From Selaginella moellendorffii (lineage: Eukaryota; Streptophyta; Lycopodiopsida; Selaginellales; Selaginellaceae), in NCBI RefSeq assembly GCF_000143415.4, contig NW_003314296.1:1684302-1748301 (forward strand): 64,000 nt of DNA, in the 5' to 3' direction. Positions 1 to 12,631 of the stretch are shown here, piece by piece. Within the stretch, counting starts at the first letter, position 1. Each line of letters begins with the position of its first letter. The notes below the pieces were generated by a model. The model was not told where the DNA came from and did not search any database. It was given only the letters and a program-made list of their open reading frames with translations. A program made the translations under genes and the position numbers.

Positions 1-36
1 CATATTAGTGAAATAATTTAAACAAGAATGCTTTAG

Positions 37-620
37 CACTTGGCTGATGATCAACACCGAAACAAGGAGGTTCTCCAAGATTCCCTACGAGGTATGGAAC
101 GAGATCATGCCCTTCTTTAACGAAGAGTCTCGAGCTCTCGGAGAAGATGGCGATCCTTTAGACGACATAGAAGAAATCGTTGCAAGCCAAGCTGAATACG
201 TTCGATCTGACCTGAGAGTAAGCTCTAGTTTGCTGAAAAACATGTTTGAAATCAAATTTTGCGAGAACATTTGCAGGCACACCACAATGATTTAGACATG
301 AATCAACACGTGAACAACTCGAGATACTTTCGTTGGCTTTTAGAGGTCTTACAATGCATCAAATGTTTCTTTGAACCCTTGTAACCTTTGATCCTTAGGC
401 TGTTCCACCGTCCGTACTAAAGAGCCATGAACTTGCGCGAGTGACCCTCGAATTCAAGCGGGAGTGTCGCGAAGCACAACCTGTACGGTCTCTGTGCCGT
501 CTCAAGAGCCAAACCCCAACCGGTGTGGAGTTCGTACACCGTTTGCTACTGCAAGACCGTGGCTCTGAGATACTCCGGGGCCAAACTTTGTGGCGGCCCA
601 CAAACAAAGCCAAAATCTAG
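37..620 (+). CDS. Acyl-ACP thioesterase (FatA/FatB family), 3' end only
   Basis: Plastid thioesterases of this family hydrolyse acyl-ACP to release fatty acids for export. Only the last three exons lie in the window. The first exon (about 37-219) reads WLMINTETRRFSKIPYEVWN, matching the family block WVMMNxxTRRLSKIP. The second (about 277-349) carries the hallmark DMNQHVNNSRYFRWLLE, whose Asn and His are catalytic in plant thioesterases. The third (about 402-620) reads VLKSHELARVTLEFKREC and ends at TAG 618-620. Introns are about 57 and 52 nt with GT-AG borders. FatA versus FatB cannot be decided from this end alone; the short C-terminus ends in KAKI. The 5' part lies outside the window. Confidence 0.85.
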
Positions 621-793
621 AGAGAGAAATCTTCACAAAGAAATGATGTGCCTTTAATTTTATTGCATCAGTCAAATGTGGGCAACGCATCGAAGACGCA
701 TGGTCGGACTTGAAGAAATATAAGGTGGAAAAGTGATCACTCCTGAATTCAACATTTTCCACAAACCCTCTGTACGGTGGACAAAGTGTGCTT
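621..793. other. 3' flank of the thioesterase gene, no gene seen
   Basis: AT-rich flank between the thioesterase stop codon and the TIR-bounded element. Open frames here are short and on the wrong strand. The downstream UTR of the thioesterase gene probably lies here. Confidence 0.4.
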
Positions 794-1776
794 CATAATT
801 AACCATTTTATTTTATTAATAATTTAATTGATTTATAAATTGATCAATTCATATCAATTCACGCTGAGTTGATTGATAAATTCAGGATTTGTTTGATCAA
901 TTCAGGAGTTGATTGATCAATTGATGACTAATCAACTTAATAAGATGAATTTATATGAGTTTGTCCTTGTGAAGTGGCCTGTGGATCTGTGGCGACCAGA
1001 AGGTGGCTGAACCATATGCGGTGACGATTTCAGGTGTGCATGTGGCTGGGCCATGTCCCAGCCTCCCTTGCTCAGATGTGGATCCCTTTAGGTGAGTGTA
1101 CTGGAATTGTTTTTTAGTCTTAAAATTTGTGAGAACTGCATGTTATGTGTGTAGGCCAAGATTGACTGAAATGTCATTTGCACCTATGCTTCATTATGGT
1201 GTTTCAGTTCAAGAAATTGCAAACATAGTGCAAGTTCATTAGTGTATCTTACATAAACTAAGAATCACCACAAAAGTTCATCCCCAGTGCAAAAGAGAGC
1301 AAACACTAGACAAAATGTAAATCTTTACAAGAGAAAAGACTGTCAACTCTATTCTTAAAAAAAGCCTCAAAAAGAGCACGAATTCCACAGCAATCACCAT
1401 GCTGCCCCATTGGCGCTCAGCCTGAGTACTAGTCAGCCGCCATTGCTGTATGGCAACCGCACTAGGGCCAGCAATAATTTTGCAAAACCCTTACTCATTA
1501 TATCTTAAAATTTAAATTAAATATAGTTATTAATATATTTAGCTGTTTTTCCCTTAATTTTTCTTATTTTGAAATTAACTAATATCAATATCAAATGTCA
1601 TCAACGACCTTAAACTCATCAACCGACTCAACCAACTCGTGAAGTGATCAATCAACTCGTGAATTGATCAACAAACTCATGAATTGACCAATAAACTAAT
1701 GAATTGATCAATCAACTTATCAAATGATAAATTCATAAATCAATTCAAATGTAATCAAATAAAATGGTTAATTATG
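794..1776. mobile_element. MITE-like element with terminal inverted repeats
   Basis: The left end reads CATAATTAACCATTTTAT and the right end is its reverse complement, ATAAAATGGTTAATTATG, with a few mismatches further in. Inside both ends lie many copies of ATTGATCAAT-like words (for example GAATTGATCAATCAACT). The left end is rich in TTGAT and the right end in ATCAA, so the subterminal arrays are also inverted. No transposase-like frame is present. The less AT-rich middle (about 965-1100 and 1380-1480) could be captured host sequence. No convincing target-site duplication was seen. Length (983 bp) and structure fit a non-autonomous DNA transposon. Confidence 0.6.
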
Positions 1777-1945
1777 CATCTCGAGGCTTCTGCTGCATCA
1801 AAGTGTTCTTATGCGGAATGAAATTCTCTTCATGGGAATCTTCCCTGAAATCAAGTTTGTGGAATCAATGTATCATTGAAACCAAGAACAGCAATACTAG
1901 CACTTCGAATTCATAGCAGCTGCCTTTTTAGTACTCTTTAAGTTC

Positions 1946-2146
1946 TCAGTCGAGATCCGTCAGCAGCTGATTCTCCACCTTTCTTGCGACTTGCATGACA
2001 GGGTAGTGCGAGCCATATGCCGCCAGAAACTGTCCATAAACGTAGTATGTGTTGCTGTTTCCGCGACCATTTCCAAGGGTTTGGCTCAGGGCCAGCGTTG
2101 CCCCATGGCGCCTGAGTGGCGGCCAGGAAGACTGCATGCTCAACAA
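1946..2146 (-). other. Unassigned protein-like open frame
   Basis: This minus-strand frame reads sensibly near its end (GNGRGNSNTYYVYGQFLAAY, then SHYPVMQVARKVENQLL) and stops after LTDLD. An overlapping minus frame (1938-2156) begins MPSIVEHAVFLAATQAPWG and could join it through one frameshift. That pattern suggests a terminal exon or a retrocopy fragment. I do not recognise the family. Confidence 0.3.
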
Positions 2147-2625
2147 TTGAAGGCATTTTCTTTGAAATTCTTGCTCTTTGGTGATAGTTTTTTATTTTTA
2201 TTTTCTGAAAAATGAGGCTTTTTTACTTGTAGAGAGGGTTTTTGTGCTGCATGGCTGCCACCAGCAAGGTATTTAGACATTTGAATTTTTTTTTCATTAA
2301 AGTTGCGGTTCTCTTGTAAAGATGAACTTTTGCAGTGATTTGAAGTCTCTGCAGCCAACGAGAAAAGAGTACAAAGACTAACTTGCATCACATTTGCAAT
2401 TTCTTGGACTGAAACACCATAGTGAGCCTACGTGTACTTAAGCTAATTGAACTTTGAAATCAAACCAAATATACTTATTGTTAATAAGATAAGGTTATCA
2501 AGGTCGTTGACTAGACTACTTGAAATAGTTATTGAAAAATGAGAAAACCTCACAAAGAAATTGAATCAAGTAAAGAGAAAACTTGAAATAGTGATTGAAA
2601 AAAGAGTGATTGAAACTTGATATGG
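2147..2625. other. AT-rich intergenic DNA, nothing supported
   Basis: No gene seen. The stretch has poly-T tracts and several copies of GTGATTGAAA-like words leading into the tandem duplication at 2626. Confidence 0.4.
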
Positions 2626-2929
2626 TGATTGAAATTAACAAAGAAATAGTGATTCAGCTTTGCAGCCTAAACAAAATTCTTGCAATAAAACCGAAAGCTC
2701 CATTTTGTTCCTTCCAATTCTTGCTTTTGTTGGCTTGCATTTGATTGCTAGTCAGGGTTTAGGGTTCTACTTTGCCCTGATTGAAATTAACAAAGGAGTA
2801 GTGATTTAGCTTTGCAGCCTAGACAAAATTTTTGCAATAAAACCGAAAGCTCCATTTTGTTCCTTCCAGTTCTTGCTTTTGTTGGCTTGCATTTGATTGC
2901 TAGTCAGGGTTTAGGGTTCTACTTTGCCC
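2626..2929. repeat. 152-bp tandem duplication (two units)
   Basis: Units 2626-2777 and 2778-2929 differ at only a handful of positions. Each begins TGATTGAAATTAACAAAG and ends with a telobox-like core (CAGGGTTTAGGGTTCTAC) followed by TACTTTGCCC. The TTTAGGG word is both the plant telomere repeat and the telo-box seen in promoters of growth-related plant genes. The array lies about 0.85 kb upstream of the kinesin start codon. Confidence 0.85.
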
Positions 2930-3766
2930 TAAATATTGGAGGGACTTAAGTTGTGGCTGTCCGTATTCCATGACGTAGTGTGGCTGTGAGCCTCATCCTT
3001 GAGATCGCAAACAACGTGAATAGATAGGACATGTATGGATGCGCCGCAGTCACGCGCGCCATCACCCTTCGCAACGGCCTGACACGTGGCAGTATCGCTC
3101 GAATATCCGATATATTTTGTTTTGTTTTTTACTTTCGTTGTTCCTTCAAGGGCTCGCAAAGCCTTCACCTAGTGTAGCGTCGGAGCTACGACGCATCATT
3201 GCCGTCCATGCAGTATGATACAAGCGAGCAATACAATGATGGAAAGCTTTTGTCGCGAGTGGACGGTGGGGATGGGCTGGAATGGGAAATGTGGGGACTG
3301 CGTGGCCAACGGATCCTTGCGGAATGGGCGAGCGGATCAACGGCCTGGATTCGCCCGAGATCTTTGCGCTCGAGCTGGCGCGCCCGTGGCCGTGGATGGG
3401 GCAACATGGACGACTGCGATCTGGGCATTGGCGGAGAGCGCTGCTGTGGGGGAATGGATATTGTGAAAGACGCGAGGGAATCTTACATTTCTATACAGGG
3501 GTGAATAAGTTTTAGGGTTCCTGTTCTCCAGGTCTTCTTTCTTGGGGGGAGAATTCTCCCTGTTGATGCGATTCTTGTGGGATTTTGAGCTGGAGCATTC
3601 GATCGCAGGCAGCGGCGGATGAATTTGACTCACAGGATGGATCGTAGCTTGGATCTTGGAAGCGGCAGCTGTTTCCTTCGCAGTAATCCGGTATTTCGTC
3701 CTTCCGATCGGGCCTTGTAGCAATGTAGAGGTCGCAGCTTGGATTTTGCTATCGGGTAGGGCAGTA
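2930..3766 (+). promoter_or_regulatory. Upstream region and probable 5' UTR of the KAC kinesin
   Basis: No convincing gene lies here. A TTTTAGGGTTCC telobox occurs near 3510, and the GC content rises towards the kinesin. Overlapping frames on both strands at 3146-3813 look like shadows of GC-rich leader DNA. The in-frame ATG at 3656 would add 37 residues with no match to the KAC N-terminus. The transcription start cannot be fixed from sequence alone. Confidence 0.35.
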
Positions 3767-6700
3767 ATGGGGGATTCGGCGGTGCGTCCTTCTTGGAGCT
3801 GGGGTCTTCCCACTTACGAGTCGAGGAAGAATGCTGATGCCGAGCTTGGGGATGTGGCCGAGGAGGAGCCGCCAGTAGTGAAGAGTCCTCTACCCAGCAG
3901 CAGGAGGATGAGCGTTGCTAAGAGTGTCTCGCCAGACTCGGCGAAGAAGGCGCTGGCAAATCGAGTTTCCAGGCTCAAGGAGCGCGTGGCAGTATGTTTA
4001 TTCTTTTCTATCTCTTGCTCCAATTTCTTGAATTTTCTTGTGTTTCCAGAGCGCTCGTGATGAATGTTTGGAACTAAGACAGGAGGCGAGTGATTTGCAA
4101 GAGTATTCTAATGCAAAGCTTGGAAGGGTGACGCGTTATCTGGGTGTTCTTGCTGAAAAGGCTCGAAAGCTAGGTAAGATTCTTCTACTTCGATTCTCTC
4201 CGCAATTCTATGTAATTCTTTGTTTCCTCGTACTGAAGATGAGGTTGCGTTGGACTCCGAAGATCGACAAGCCCCTTTGAAGAAAGAGCGAAAGAAACTT
4301 TTCAACGAGCTGCTTACTATCAAAGGTATAGAGAATTTCGAGTTGTGTGACGTTCGAATGAGAGCACTGTGGTTCCAGGAAATATTCGCGTCTTCGTTCG
4401 AGTGAGACCTCAGTTTGAGGATGAAGGGCCAATGGCAGTGTCTTTTCCTGATGACTACACGATTCGCGTAAGCCTGACATCCGCTGGGAATGTCGGAGTG
4501 AGCCCTGGCCGGAAGGAGTTTGAGTTTGATCGTGTTTATGGTCCTCATGTTGGTCAAGGTAACGTATGGTCGTTAGTCGGTATAGATTGGACTCACCATT
4601 GTTTTTACTCCAGCGAGCATTTTTCAAGATGTCCAGCCTTTAGTGCAGTCTGCTTTGGATGGCTACAATGTCTGTATGTTTGCTTACGGGCAAACCGGAG
4701 CAGGGAAGACACACACTATGGTAAACTAAAGTTCCGGTTTTTGTTAAGGCTTACCATGTGTCTTTTTACAGGAAGGGCCAAGCCATGACCGTGGTCTTTA
4801 TTTTAGAGCATTTGAGGAGCTGTTCGATCTCTCTATAACGGATTCGACCTCAACCTCTAAGTATCTCTTTTTTGTTACCATGTTCGAACTTCATAACGAA
4901 CAGGTACAAATAGTCTCATGCAATCACTGGCTCGTGTTCTTAACTTTGTGAACTAGGTTCGAGATCTTCTAGGCAATGGAGTGTCGGCAGGAGTGGTGCA
5001 AATGGGGACTGTATCTCTTGCCCAACAACGAGTCGACAATCCCGCCGACTTTGCTCGTGTCTTCAGAATGGGCAATCAGAGTCGTGTAGAGGCCTTGAAG
5101 TCGGAAAGAGTGAACAGATCTCACTTGTAAGCTGGTTCTTTTACATTGACATATTTGATTCGGGTGCTTTTCAGGATTGTCACTGTTCATATCCATTATT
5201 CGAATACAGTTTCCGGCGAAAAGCAGTATAGTAAGCTGTCTATGGTGGATATGGCGGGAAGCGAAAGGCTATCGGACTCTGAAGCCCGCGGGAACCGACT
5301 GACAGAGTCACTACACGTTAACAAAGCTCTTTCTGCGTGAGTAAAACTTGTTTGCTAAGTACATGTCCGACGAGTATTAGTTTGCAGATTGGGAGATGTT
5401 GTTTCCGCTCTAACTGCGAAGAAGGAGAATGTTCCCTACAGCAATTCAAAGTTGACTGAGATCTTTTCCGATGCCTTGGGTACGTTGTTTTTGCTACTGA
5501 AGCATTCATTGACTTTGAGTACAGGTGGTGAGGCGAAAACACTGGTGATTATAAACCTTTGTCCAAGTTACAACAATGTTCAGGAAACGGTGTCATCTCT
5601 CAATTTTGCTACTCGTGCACGTAATGTTGAGTTAACTATTGGAAATCGTGACACCATAAAGAAATGGCGAGATCTGGTACGGCATGTGCACAATCCTTCC
5701 ATTGTCTTTCTGAAATTTTTTTCGGCAGGCAAATGATGCCAGAAAAGAATCCTACGAAAAGGAGAAACTAGTCTCTGATTTGCAACAAGAAATCATGAGA
5801 ACGAAGAAGTCCATGAAAGATTCGGATGATCAATGTCTGCTGCTTTTCAACGAAGTACAGAAGGCTTGGAAAGTAGCTTTTGACCTTCAGGCTGAACTTG
5901 GCGTGCAACAAGCTCACATCAGTAAGCTTAAGGTAGAGTTCTCCATTATTCGCTATGTCGACAAAGAAAATCTTATATTCGAGTTCAGGTAGAAAGTAGC
6001 GAGTATGGAGAAAAGTATCGTCTTGAGAAAGAAAGAAACAGTCAGCTTAGCTCTCAAGTGGCGCAGCTGTCAAAAATTGAGCAAGATCAAAGAATCGAAC
6101 TCCTTGATCGTGGAGAGCAGATCCAAGTACTTGAGGTATGTAACAAATGGTGCTATGCAGAACTTTCACTGATATGTTTCTGCAGGCAAAGATCAAAGAA
6201 TTGCAGCAGCAAGTTCCACGCAGGAGTGTTGATGGTAACATATTTAAAAATCCAAGACAGGACTCTTTCAAGAAAGAAGAAACTGAGACTGTTATTGCCG
6301 TCAAACTGAAGCTCGAGGAAGAGCTTTCAAAACGGGACGAGCTCATAGAGGTGTGGGTATTTCTCTTGTTTTTTTCTAGTATTCTCATGCATTTTCGTGC
6401 AGCGTCTGCACCAAGAAAATGAGAAGCTGTTTGAACGTTTGACCGACAAAAGTGTAAATTCTCCAAAGGCAAGCTTTTTATTTCCTTTTGCAGAACTTCT
6501 CTCAGCCCTGTTTGCAGGTTCCTCCTCCGCCAGAGAATAAAGAAGTAGACGGCTACGATTTAGATGAACCGGCCAGGTACGCTTATGACGGTCTGCTCAT
6601 TACTTTTTCTCAACACTTTCTGTGTGTCACAGAAGCGGGAAGAAAACTGAAAGTGGGTCTGTAACTCCGGGAACAGTTGCTCTCTTGAAAAGTACGGAGA

Positions 6701-8913
6701 AAGTGAAGACTACACCGGCTGGGGAGTACCTTACCTCCGCTCTGGAGGACTTTAATCCAGATCAATACGAGGGTCCGGCAGCCATTGCTGATGGAGCGAA
6801 TAAGCTTCTTATGCTGGTACACGTTATCTTTCGAGCATTTACAGCGCGTTAACTGGTGTTTTGTTTCTCTACCAGGTTTTAGCTGCCGTCATCAAGGCAG
6901 GCGCAGCAAGGGAGCACGAAATGCTAGCCGAAATTCGTGGTGCTGTCTTCTCTTTTATCAGAAAAATGGAGCCTTTGAAGGTTATGGACACCATGCTAGT
7001 TTCGCGCGTCCGGATCCTTTACATTCGTTCTCTTCTATCTCGTTCATCAGATCTCCAAGCTATCAAAGTACGTACAAATTCCAATTTCTTTGCGGTTATG
7101 CTGATTGTATTTCTCGGTGGATGTAGATGCCACCTGTGGAGCGGTTCTTAGAGCGGGCCAGTGCGTCGCGTAGCAGAGGACCGAGTAGAGGGAGCAGCCC
7201 TGCTAGATCTCCGATTTGGCAGGATTCAAACTCGCGGAAAGATTTTTACGAGGACATTCCAACTTTTAAAGTTCAACTGAAGCAAGAAAGAAAGTCAAAA
7301 TTCTCTTCTATCGTATTGAAGCTCAGAGGAATTGATCAGGTACGTAGCAACACGGCCTTTTTTCTTTCTTTCTTTCTTTCTAATTTGTTTTTTCTTGAGC
7401 AGGAGACGTGGAAACAACATATCACTGGAGCTAAGTTACGAGAAATGACTGAAGACGCAAGACAATATGCTGTGAGCAATAAGATGTTGGCAGCTTTATT
7501 TGTACATACACCTGCTGGGGAGCTGCAAAGACAAATACGGGCATGGCTAGCCGAGAACTTCGACTTTTTGTCTTTGACTGGAGGCGAAAGCAATGGAGGT
7601 GGTGCCGGGCACTTGGAGCTTCTTTCCACTGCAATTATGGACGGCTGGATGGCTGGTCTGGGCATGCCTTCTGGGACCAGCACGGACGCACTTGGTCAGC
7701 TCCTTTCAGATTACACAAAACGTGTTTATACCTCTCAATTGCAACATCTCAAGGTGTGGCTCAAAAAACTTTGCATGTTTGTTTGCACTACTGAGATTCT
7801 TTTGTTTCAGGACGTTGCAGCTACGCTAGCGACAGAAGATGCAGACGATCTTTCTCAAATTTCAAAGTTGAGATCTGCCTTGGAGTCTGTGGAACATAAA
7901 CGTCGAAGGGTATTATATAGTTTAGAGTTTGCAGCTTCTAAGTGTTCTTTGAGCTATGCAGATCTTGCAGAGCATGCGCACTGACGTTGCACTGTTGACT
8001 AAGGAAGAAGGTGGATCGCCGCTGCGAAATCCTCCTACAGCTACCGAAGACGCGCGCCTGGCGTCGCTGATATCAATCGAAGAGATCGTGCGAAGTGCCC
8101 AGGTTCGTATCTCTTAATATCCGTTTGACCATACTTTTCAACGCTAAACTCTCGTCACTGCAGGACATTTTAAGCGAAGTCTCGCACAAAAGCATCACGG
8201 CAACGAGAAAGCGAGCTCTGTCGGCGCGTGTGAGCGAGCTCTACGGCAGGATGTCGTCACTGCTGGCCATCGACCAAGGCTGCGCCCAGAGGCATCTCAT
8301 GGAGATGAAGAAAGCGGTGGAGGTACGTAAACTTTGTTTCTTTCCTAGAGCTGAGCTTGACAACGCTTTCCAGTCGGTGGAAGAACAACCGGATACAATG
8401 GCGAACCACTCGAGAAGCCGGCTATCCTCGGACGAGATCCCAGTCCCCGGGGAGCTCTCCTCGTCATCCGACTGGGGTGACGCCACCTCCGACCTGGGAG
8501 TCCAGCAGTGGAGCGTTCTCCAGTTCAACAACGGCACGGCGACGCCGTTCGTGATCAAGTGCGGCGCTACGCCATCGCTGGAGCTGGTGGTGCGAGCGCA
8601 GGCAAGCCTGGGTGACAAGTCGGGGCGAGAGACCGTGGCTCCCGTCCCGGTTCCAGCGGCACTAGCGGGGCTGTCACTGGACGAGATGCGAGAGGTGCTG
8701 TCGCCGCTTCCAGAGGCCCTGTGTCAGCTAGCTCTCGCGCGGACTGCCGATGGAACGCGAGCAAGGTACGCGAGGCTGTACAAGACGCTTGCGGTCAGAG
8801 TCCCGGCGCTCCGGGGCTCCATCAATGGCGAGCTTGTGACTCCATCGCCACAGCAGCAGCAGCAGCAGCAGCTACAGAGGCAGTCATTGTCTTCTGCCAA
8901 GCAGCAACAATAA
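3767..8913 (+). CDS. KAC: KAC-type kinesin-14 (KIN-14A/B, chloroplast movement)
   Basis: I reconstruct 23 exons, first 3767-3991 and last 8374-8913, summing to 1317 codons including stop; Arabidopsis KAC1 is about 1270 aa. KAC proteins act in actin-based chloroplast photorelocation and plasma-membrane anchoring. The start [21 protein letters not shown] resembles the family's RWNWEVSGFEPRK. A short helical segment ([16 protein letters not shown]) precedes the motor, in the expected place. Motor motifs are P-loop [11 protein letters not shown] (about residues 231-241), switch I-like NRSH, switch II VDMAGSE, and [13 protein letters not shown] coiled coil follows (about 480-680), then the plant-specific C-terminal domain, ending in a Gln tract (CAG repeats near 8852-8870). 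All introns are 45-65 nt. One donor appears to be GC rather than GT (6469). The reading frame is intact throughout. Confidence 0.93.
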
Positions 8914-11844
8914 TAACGAGAAATCTCAAAAGTAAGTGATTGAGAGCAAGAGAGAGAGAGGCATTTTTTTTTCTTATATTCTCCCACACACGGCTTTGTG
9001 GCTTTGTTTTCCCGTTTTACTCCTCTCCTTGGTTTACTTTGAATGGAGATTTTGTGTATATTAATCATTTTCTTTTCTCTGTTTCTCCTTGTAAACTTAA
9101 ATTACAGTACTTTAAAGATTATCTCAAGTAGAAAGTTAACCTCTTGAAAGGTTTACTTAACTAAAATATATTTGGGTTTGTTATTTGTTTATTAGATGAT
9201 TCTTGTATTTATAATTTATAAACTTTCCTAAACACTTCTTAGTATATTCTTGTTTAATCTATGGTTATAAACATGTTTATAATTTATTTATTCAAAAATA
9301 CTAAATAAAGAAAACCAAGCAGCAAATTTTTTAGTAACATAAATAAAACAAAGAAAGCTAGATATTTATATTATTACTATGGGAAATTATATAAACCTTA
9401 ATTAATCTACTATTATAAATATATTAAAGTTTAAAAAATCAGAAGATGTTATTGAATGAGAAAAAAGTTAAGTGTTAAAAAAGGAAAGATTAAAGAAGAA
9501 AAATGATAATTAAAAAATAATTACAAATTAATATATATAATTAGATATAGACTAAAATTATTATATAAAAAATTATATTTTTTCTAATTAATATAAAAGT
9601 ATTAAATTATTTTTCTTAATATAATATAATGAGACTAAATGAAATTAATATTGAATGGCAGTGCATTTAAAAATACCTTACATCCCTCTTTGGTGCCTTT
9701 TGCAAACTTTGCTTTCTTCTTTGCACCAACCAGAAATATTTTTTAAAAAATATTAAAATTATCACAAAATTTTTTAAATTAATTATATATTTTTAGTGGA
9801 CTATAATTCAATAAAATATAGTATTTCTAAATTTATTTATTTGTTACTAAGAAAGAAAGAAAGATTTATGCTTTAAGAATTATATTTTAAGGTAAATATT
9901 ATTCTTTTTCTTTAAATTTTATGATTTATTTAATAATAAGTAATTTTATTTACTATTTTAGTTAAAATTAAATTCCTATAAATGAATTATATAGTAAACA
10001 CTAACTTCTCAAAACTTGCAGAATTATCAATTCCAAAATAAATGTATAAATAATTAAGTAGAAATACTTCAATCTTGGTGACTATTGTGATATAGCTTAT
10101 AAATTTATAACCATCATCAAAATCAAAAGAATTAGCTGAAGAGTATTAAATAAATATTGTTTTAGTAAATACCAATATTTTTAATTAAGTGCATATTAGA
10201 GTTAATACTTTAGTAAGAAGAAATTAAATAAAAGTTTTATTAATTTATATTAAACTAAATTAATTAATGTTTGAAAATTATTTAATTAATAAACTTTTTT
10301 CACATGCTACTCATTTACACCTTAAAAATTCCTATAGTTTTAAAGTTTTGCTTTTGTTTTTAGCAAAACTTAGTTTTGCTAGCAAATAACTTACATTCTA
10401 TACCTTTAGTTATTTTTATTTTTTTTTAGTTCACTTAATCAAACCTGCAAGGGATTAGATACTAAGAATATACTTGAGTATTCTAGGATATTCTACCATC
10501 AAACGATTAATATTCATTTAAATTGATCTATTCTTATAATTTATAATCTTTTTTTTAGTATATCTTAGTTTGTTCTAGATGAATATTGTGTTTATAGATT
10601 AAAACATGTTTATACTTATAATCTTCTACTAAACATAAGCTGCATGGTTGGCAAAGTTTTTCATATATTATCAATAATCTCTTACTGGATCTTTAGGACA
10701 CCTTTTAAACCACAAAACACTTCATGAAAGCTTCACAACCTAGATCTTCACAATTCCCACCAACTTGCCATTGTCCATACCATTGCACAATAAAGGGTGA
10801 ACATTTCCCCAATATCCTTTCAGATCAATGCTGTAAGATGATATATGATAGACTTTCAATCAATTGTATGTTCACATCCTAAAACTGCAAATTGAACATT
10901 GAGTTCAAGTTGGAGCACAAAAAGGAATTTAGCCAAGGGTTGAAAAGCAAAAGTATGCACACATTATTTAGGCTTTGGGAAGTTTTTTCCCAATTGTGTC
11001 ATAGTAAGTTCTTTTGAGAAAACATGATGTTATTCACAAATTTAGCCAAATATGAGGCAATTAGGAAAGCAAGCACAATAGCAGCACACCCCAGCTCATT
11101 TAAAAACTGGACATTATTTTGGCTGTAGCTGGCAATCTTATTTAATATCCCACTATCAAGCAATGCTCAGTAATTCAAACACTATTTAAGTTCTTATGGA
11201 GATTGACACATGCATGTGATCACTAGCTTTGTTTAGCACTCTCTTCACAGAGCTAACGTATCTGCATGGTTGAATTCAAGCTTTTAATTCATGAATTTGT
11301 TAAAAAATCCATGGAGTAATACCTGAGCTCGACACAATTGAAATTGAGGGATGTATTATGCTTGAGGGATGCATGCATAATACATGTAAAAATTACCTCT
11401 TCTCTCACAATAGCCAATGGGCATGCAAGTTGTGTTGGAGAGCTACTGCTGAGACAAAACTTTATCAAAATATTCAATAAGACATAATTAAGAAAATATA
11501 GATTTGATAGATTGGATTAATAAATAAGAATAATTAAGCAAACCAAACATATAAAGATTCCATGAATATACAACCAAAATGAATATTCAAGACCTCCTAG
11601 CCAGAAAAATTCATGCAGGTAGTAAGCAGCATTATGTATTCAAAACAGTAACAGTTTCAGCAAATAACAGCAGCAAGACCAGGATTAGGATCATTCAGGA
11701 TCCAAAAGGAGGAAGTAGCAGCAAAGGAAAGCCAAGCAGGAAACTTTGAGTGTAGCAGAGAAGTAGTAGCAGTAAAGGTTATTATCTAGAAGCAGGATTA
11801 GAAGCTACACTGAAATGCAAATAAAATCTTATAAAAGCTTACCT
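8914..11844. other. AT-rich intergenic DNA, no gene seen
   Basis: The 3' UTR of the kinesin probably occupies the first 200 bases, with a GA-rich run at 8940-8960. From 9140 to about 10700 the DNA is extremely AT-rich with no frames above 60 codons. From 10700 to 11844 it is moderately AT-rich; 11640-11800 has CAGCAG/GTAGCAG-type runs. I see no RNA gene or recognisable transposon. Confidence 0.5.
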
Positions 11845-12470
11845 GTTACAATGAGAGGCCTCTCCACTTTCGCAAGCTGGTCCCATGCCATGATCAGAAA
11901 AGCTCGATGATTCTGGCCAAACACCTGCAAACATAGGAATTCGATTATAATCAAAGTCAAACGTTCACAAGAAATAAACAATGCCTACCTGAATCCAAAA
12001 CACCAATGATGATAATTTTGGAATACTTTGTCGACAGCAGTTATGTTTCGCTAGTTTCACTGATACCGAAAAAGGACTCGTCTCCATTTCCATGGAAACC
12101 GAGAAATTTTGTGTATGTAGCTCATAATTTAGATTGGGAAAAGACAGAAAGCACACCTGCAGAAAGAAAAAAATTTAGTTGAAAAGATAAATATAAATAC
12201 TGAATACGATCAATCTTAGCAGCTGCTTCTTCTGTAAGACGAGATGAGAAGCCAAGATATCCATGGTTGTAGCTAAAACCCAGAGCAGCTTGAGAACTGA
12301 TTCAGGAACAAATGAAATTATCTGGGCATTGAATTCTAGAAGAACTTTCTCCAAAACAGCGTAGTACGACTTGTCAATATGTCTAAAGTAAATGATGTGC
12401 GTGTCTCCTCCCTGGAAAACAATTGTAAGAAACAAGGTGAATGGTTGCAAAGAATCGATCAAACCTGCGA
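11845..12470 (-). pseudogene. Decayed subtilase (S8 protease) fragment
   Basis: Read on the minus strand, three subtilase exons are visible. About 12190-12410 carries GDTHIIYFRHIDKS and, in another frame, LGFSYNHGYLGFSSRLTEE, the inhibitor I9 propeptide. About 11990-12150 carries VLSVFPNLNYELHTQN, then after a frameshift GNGDESFFGISETSET, a stop, and [11 protein letters not shown] with the catalytic-Asp block. About 11850-11920 carries [16 protein letters not shown] joined to CESGE by a deletion. Frameshifts, a stop and deletions make it a pseudogene, and the His, Asn and Ser exons are absent. It is more diverged than the copies at 21-57 kb. Confidence 0.8.
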
Positions 12471-12631
12471 GCTAGCCACGCCAACCAAACTGATACAATT
12501 TCCAAGGACTTCAATAGCATAGAGAAAGCTATGTTGTGAAAACGAGTAAGCACAGCGTAAATTTTGAAAGCACGTCTGCATGTAAATGCTCACACGACCC
12601 TAACCAAAAGACAAAGGCCTAGCTGATGGAT

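Noticed and set aside
3337-3813. 158-codon open frame on the minus strand
   Set aside because: Lies antisense to the GC-rich leader of the kinesin gene; composition is low-complexity and no family resemblance is seen.
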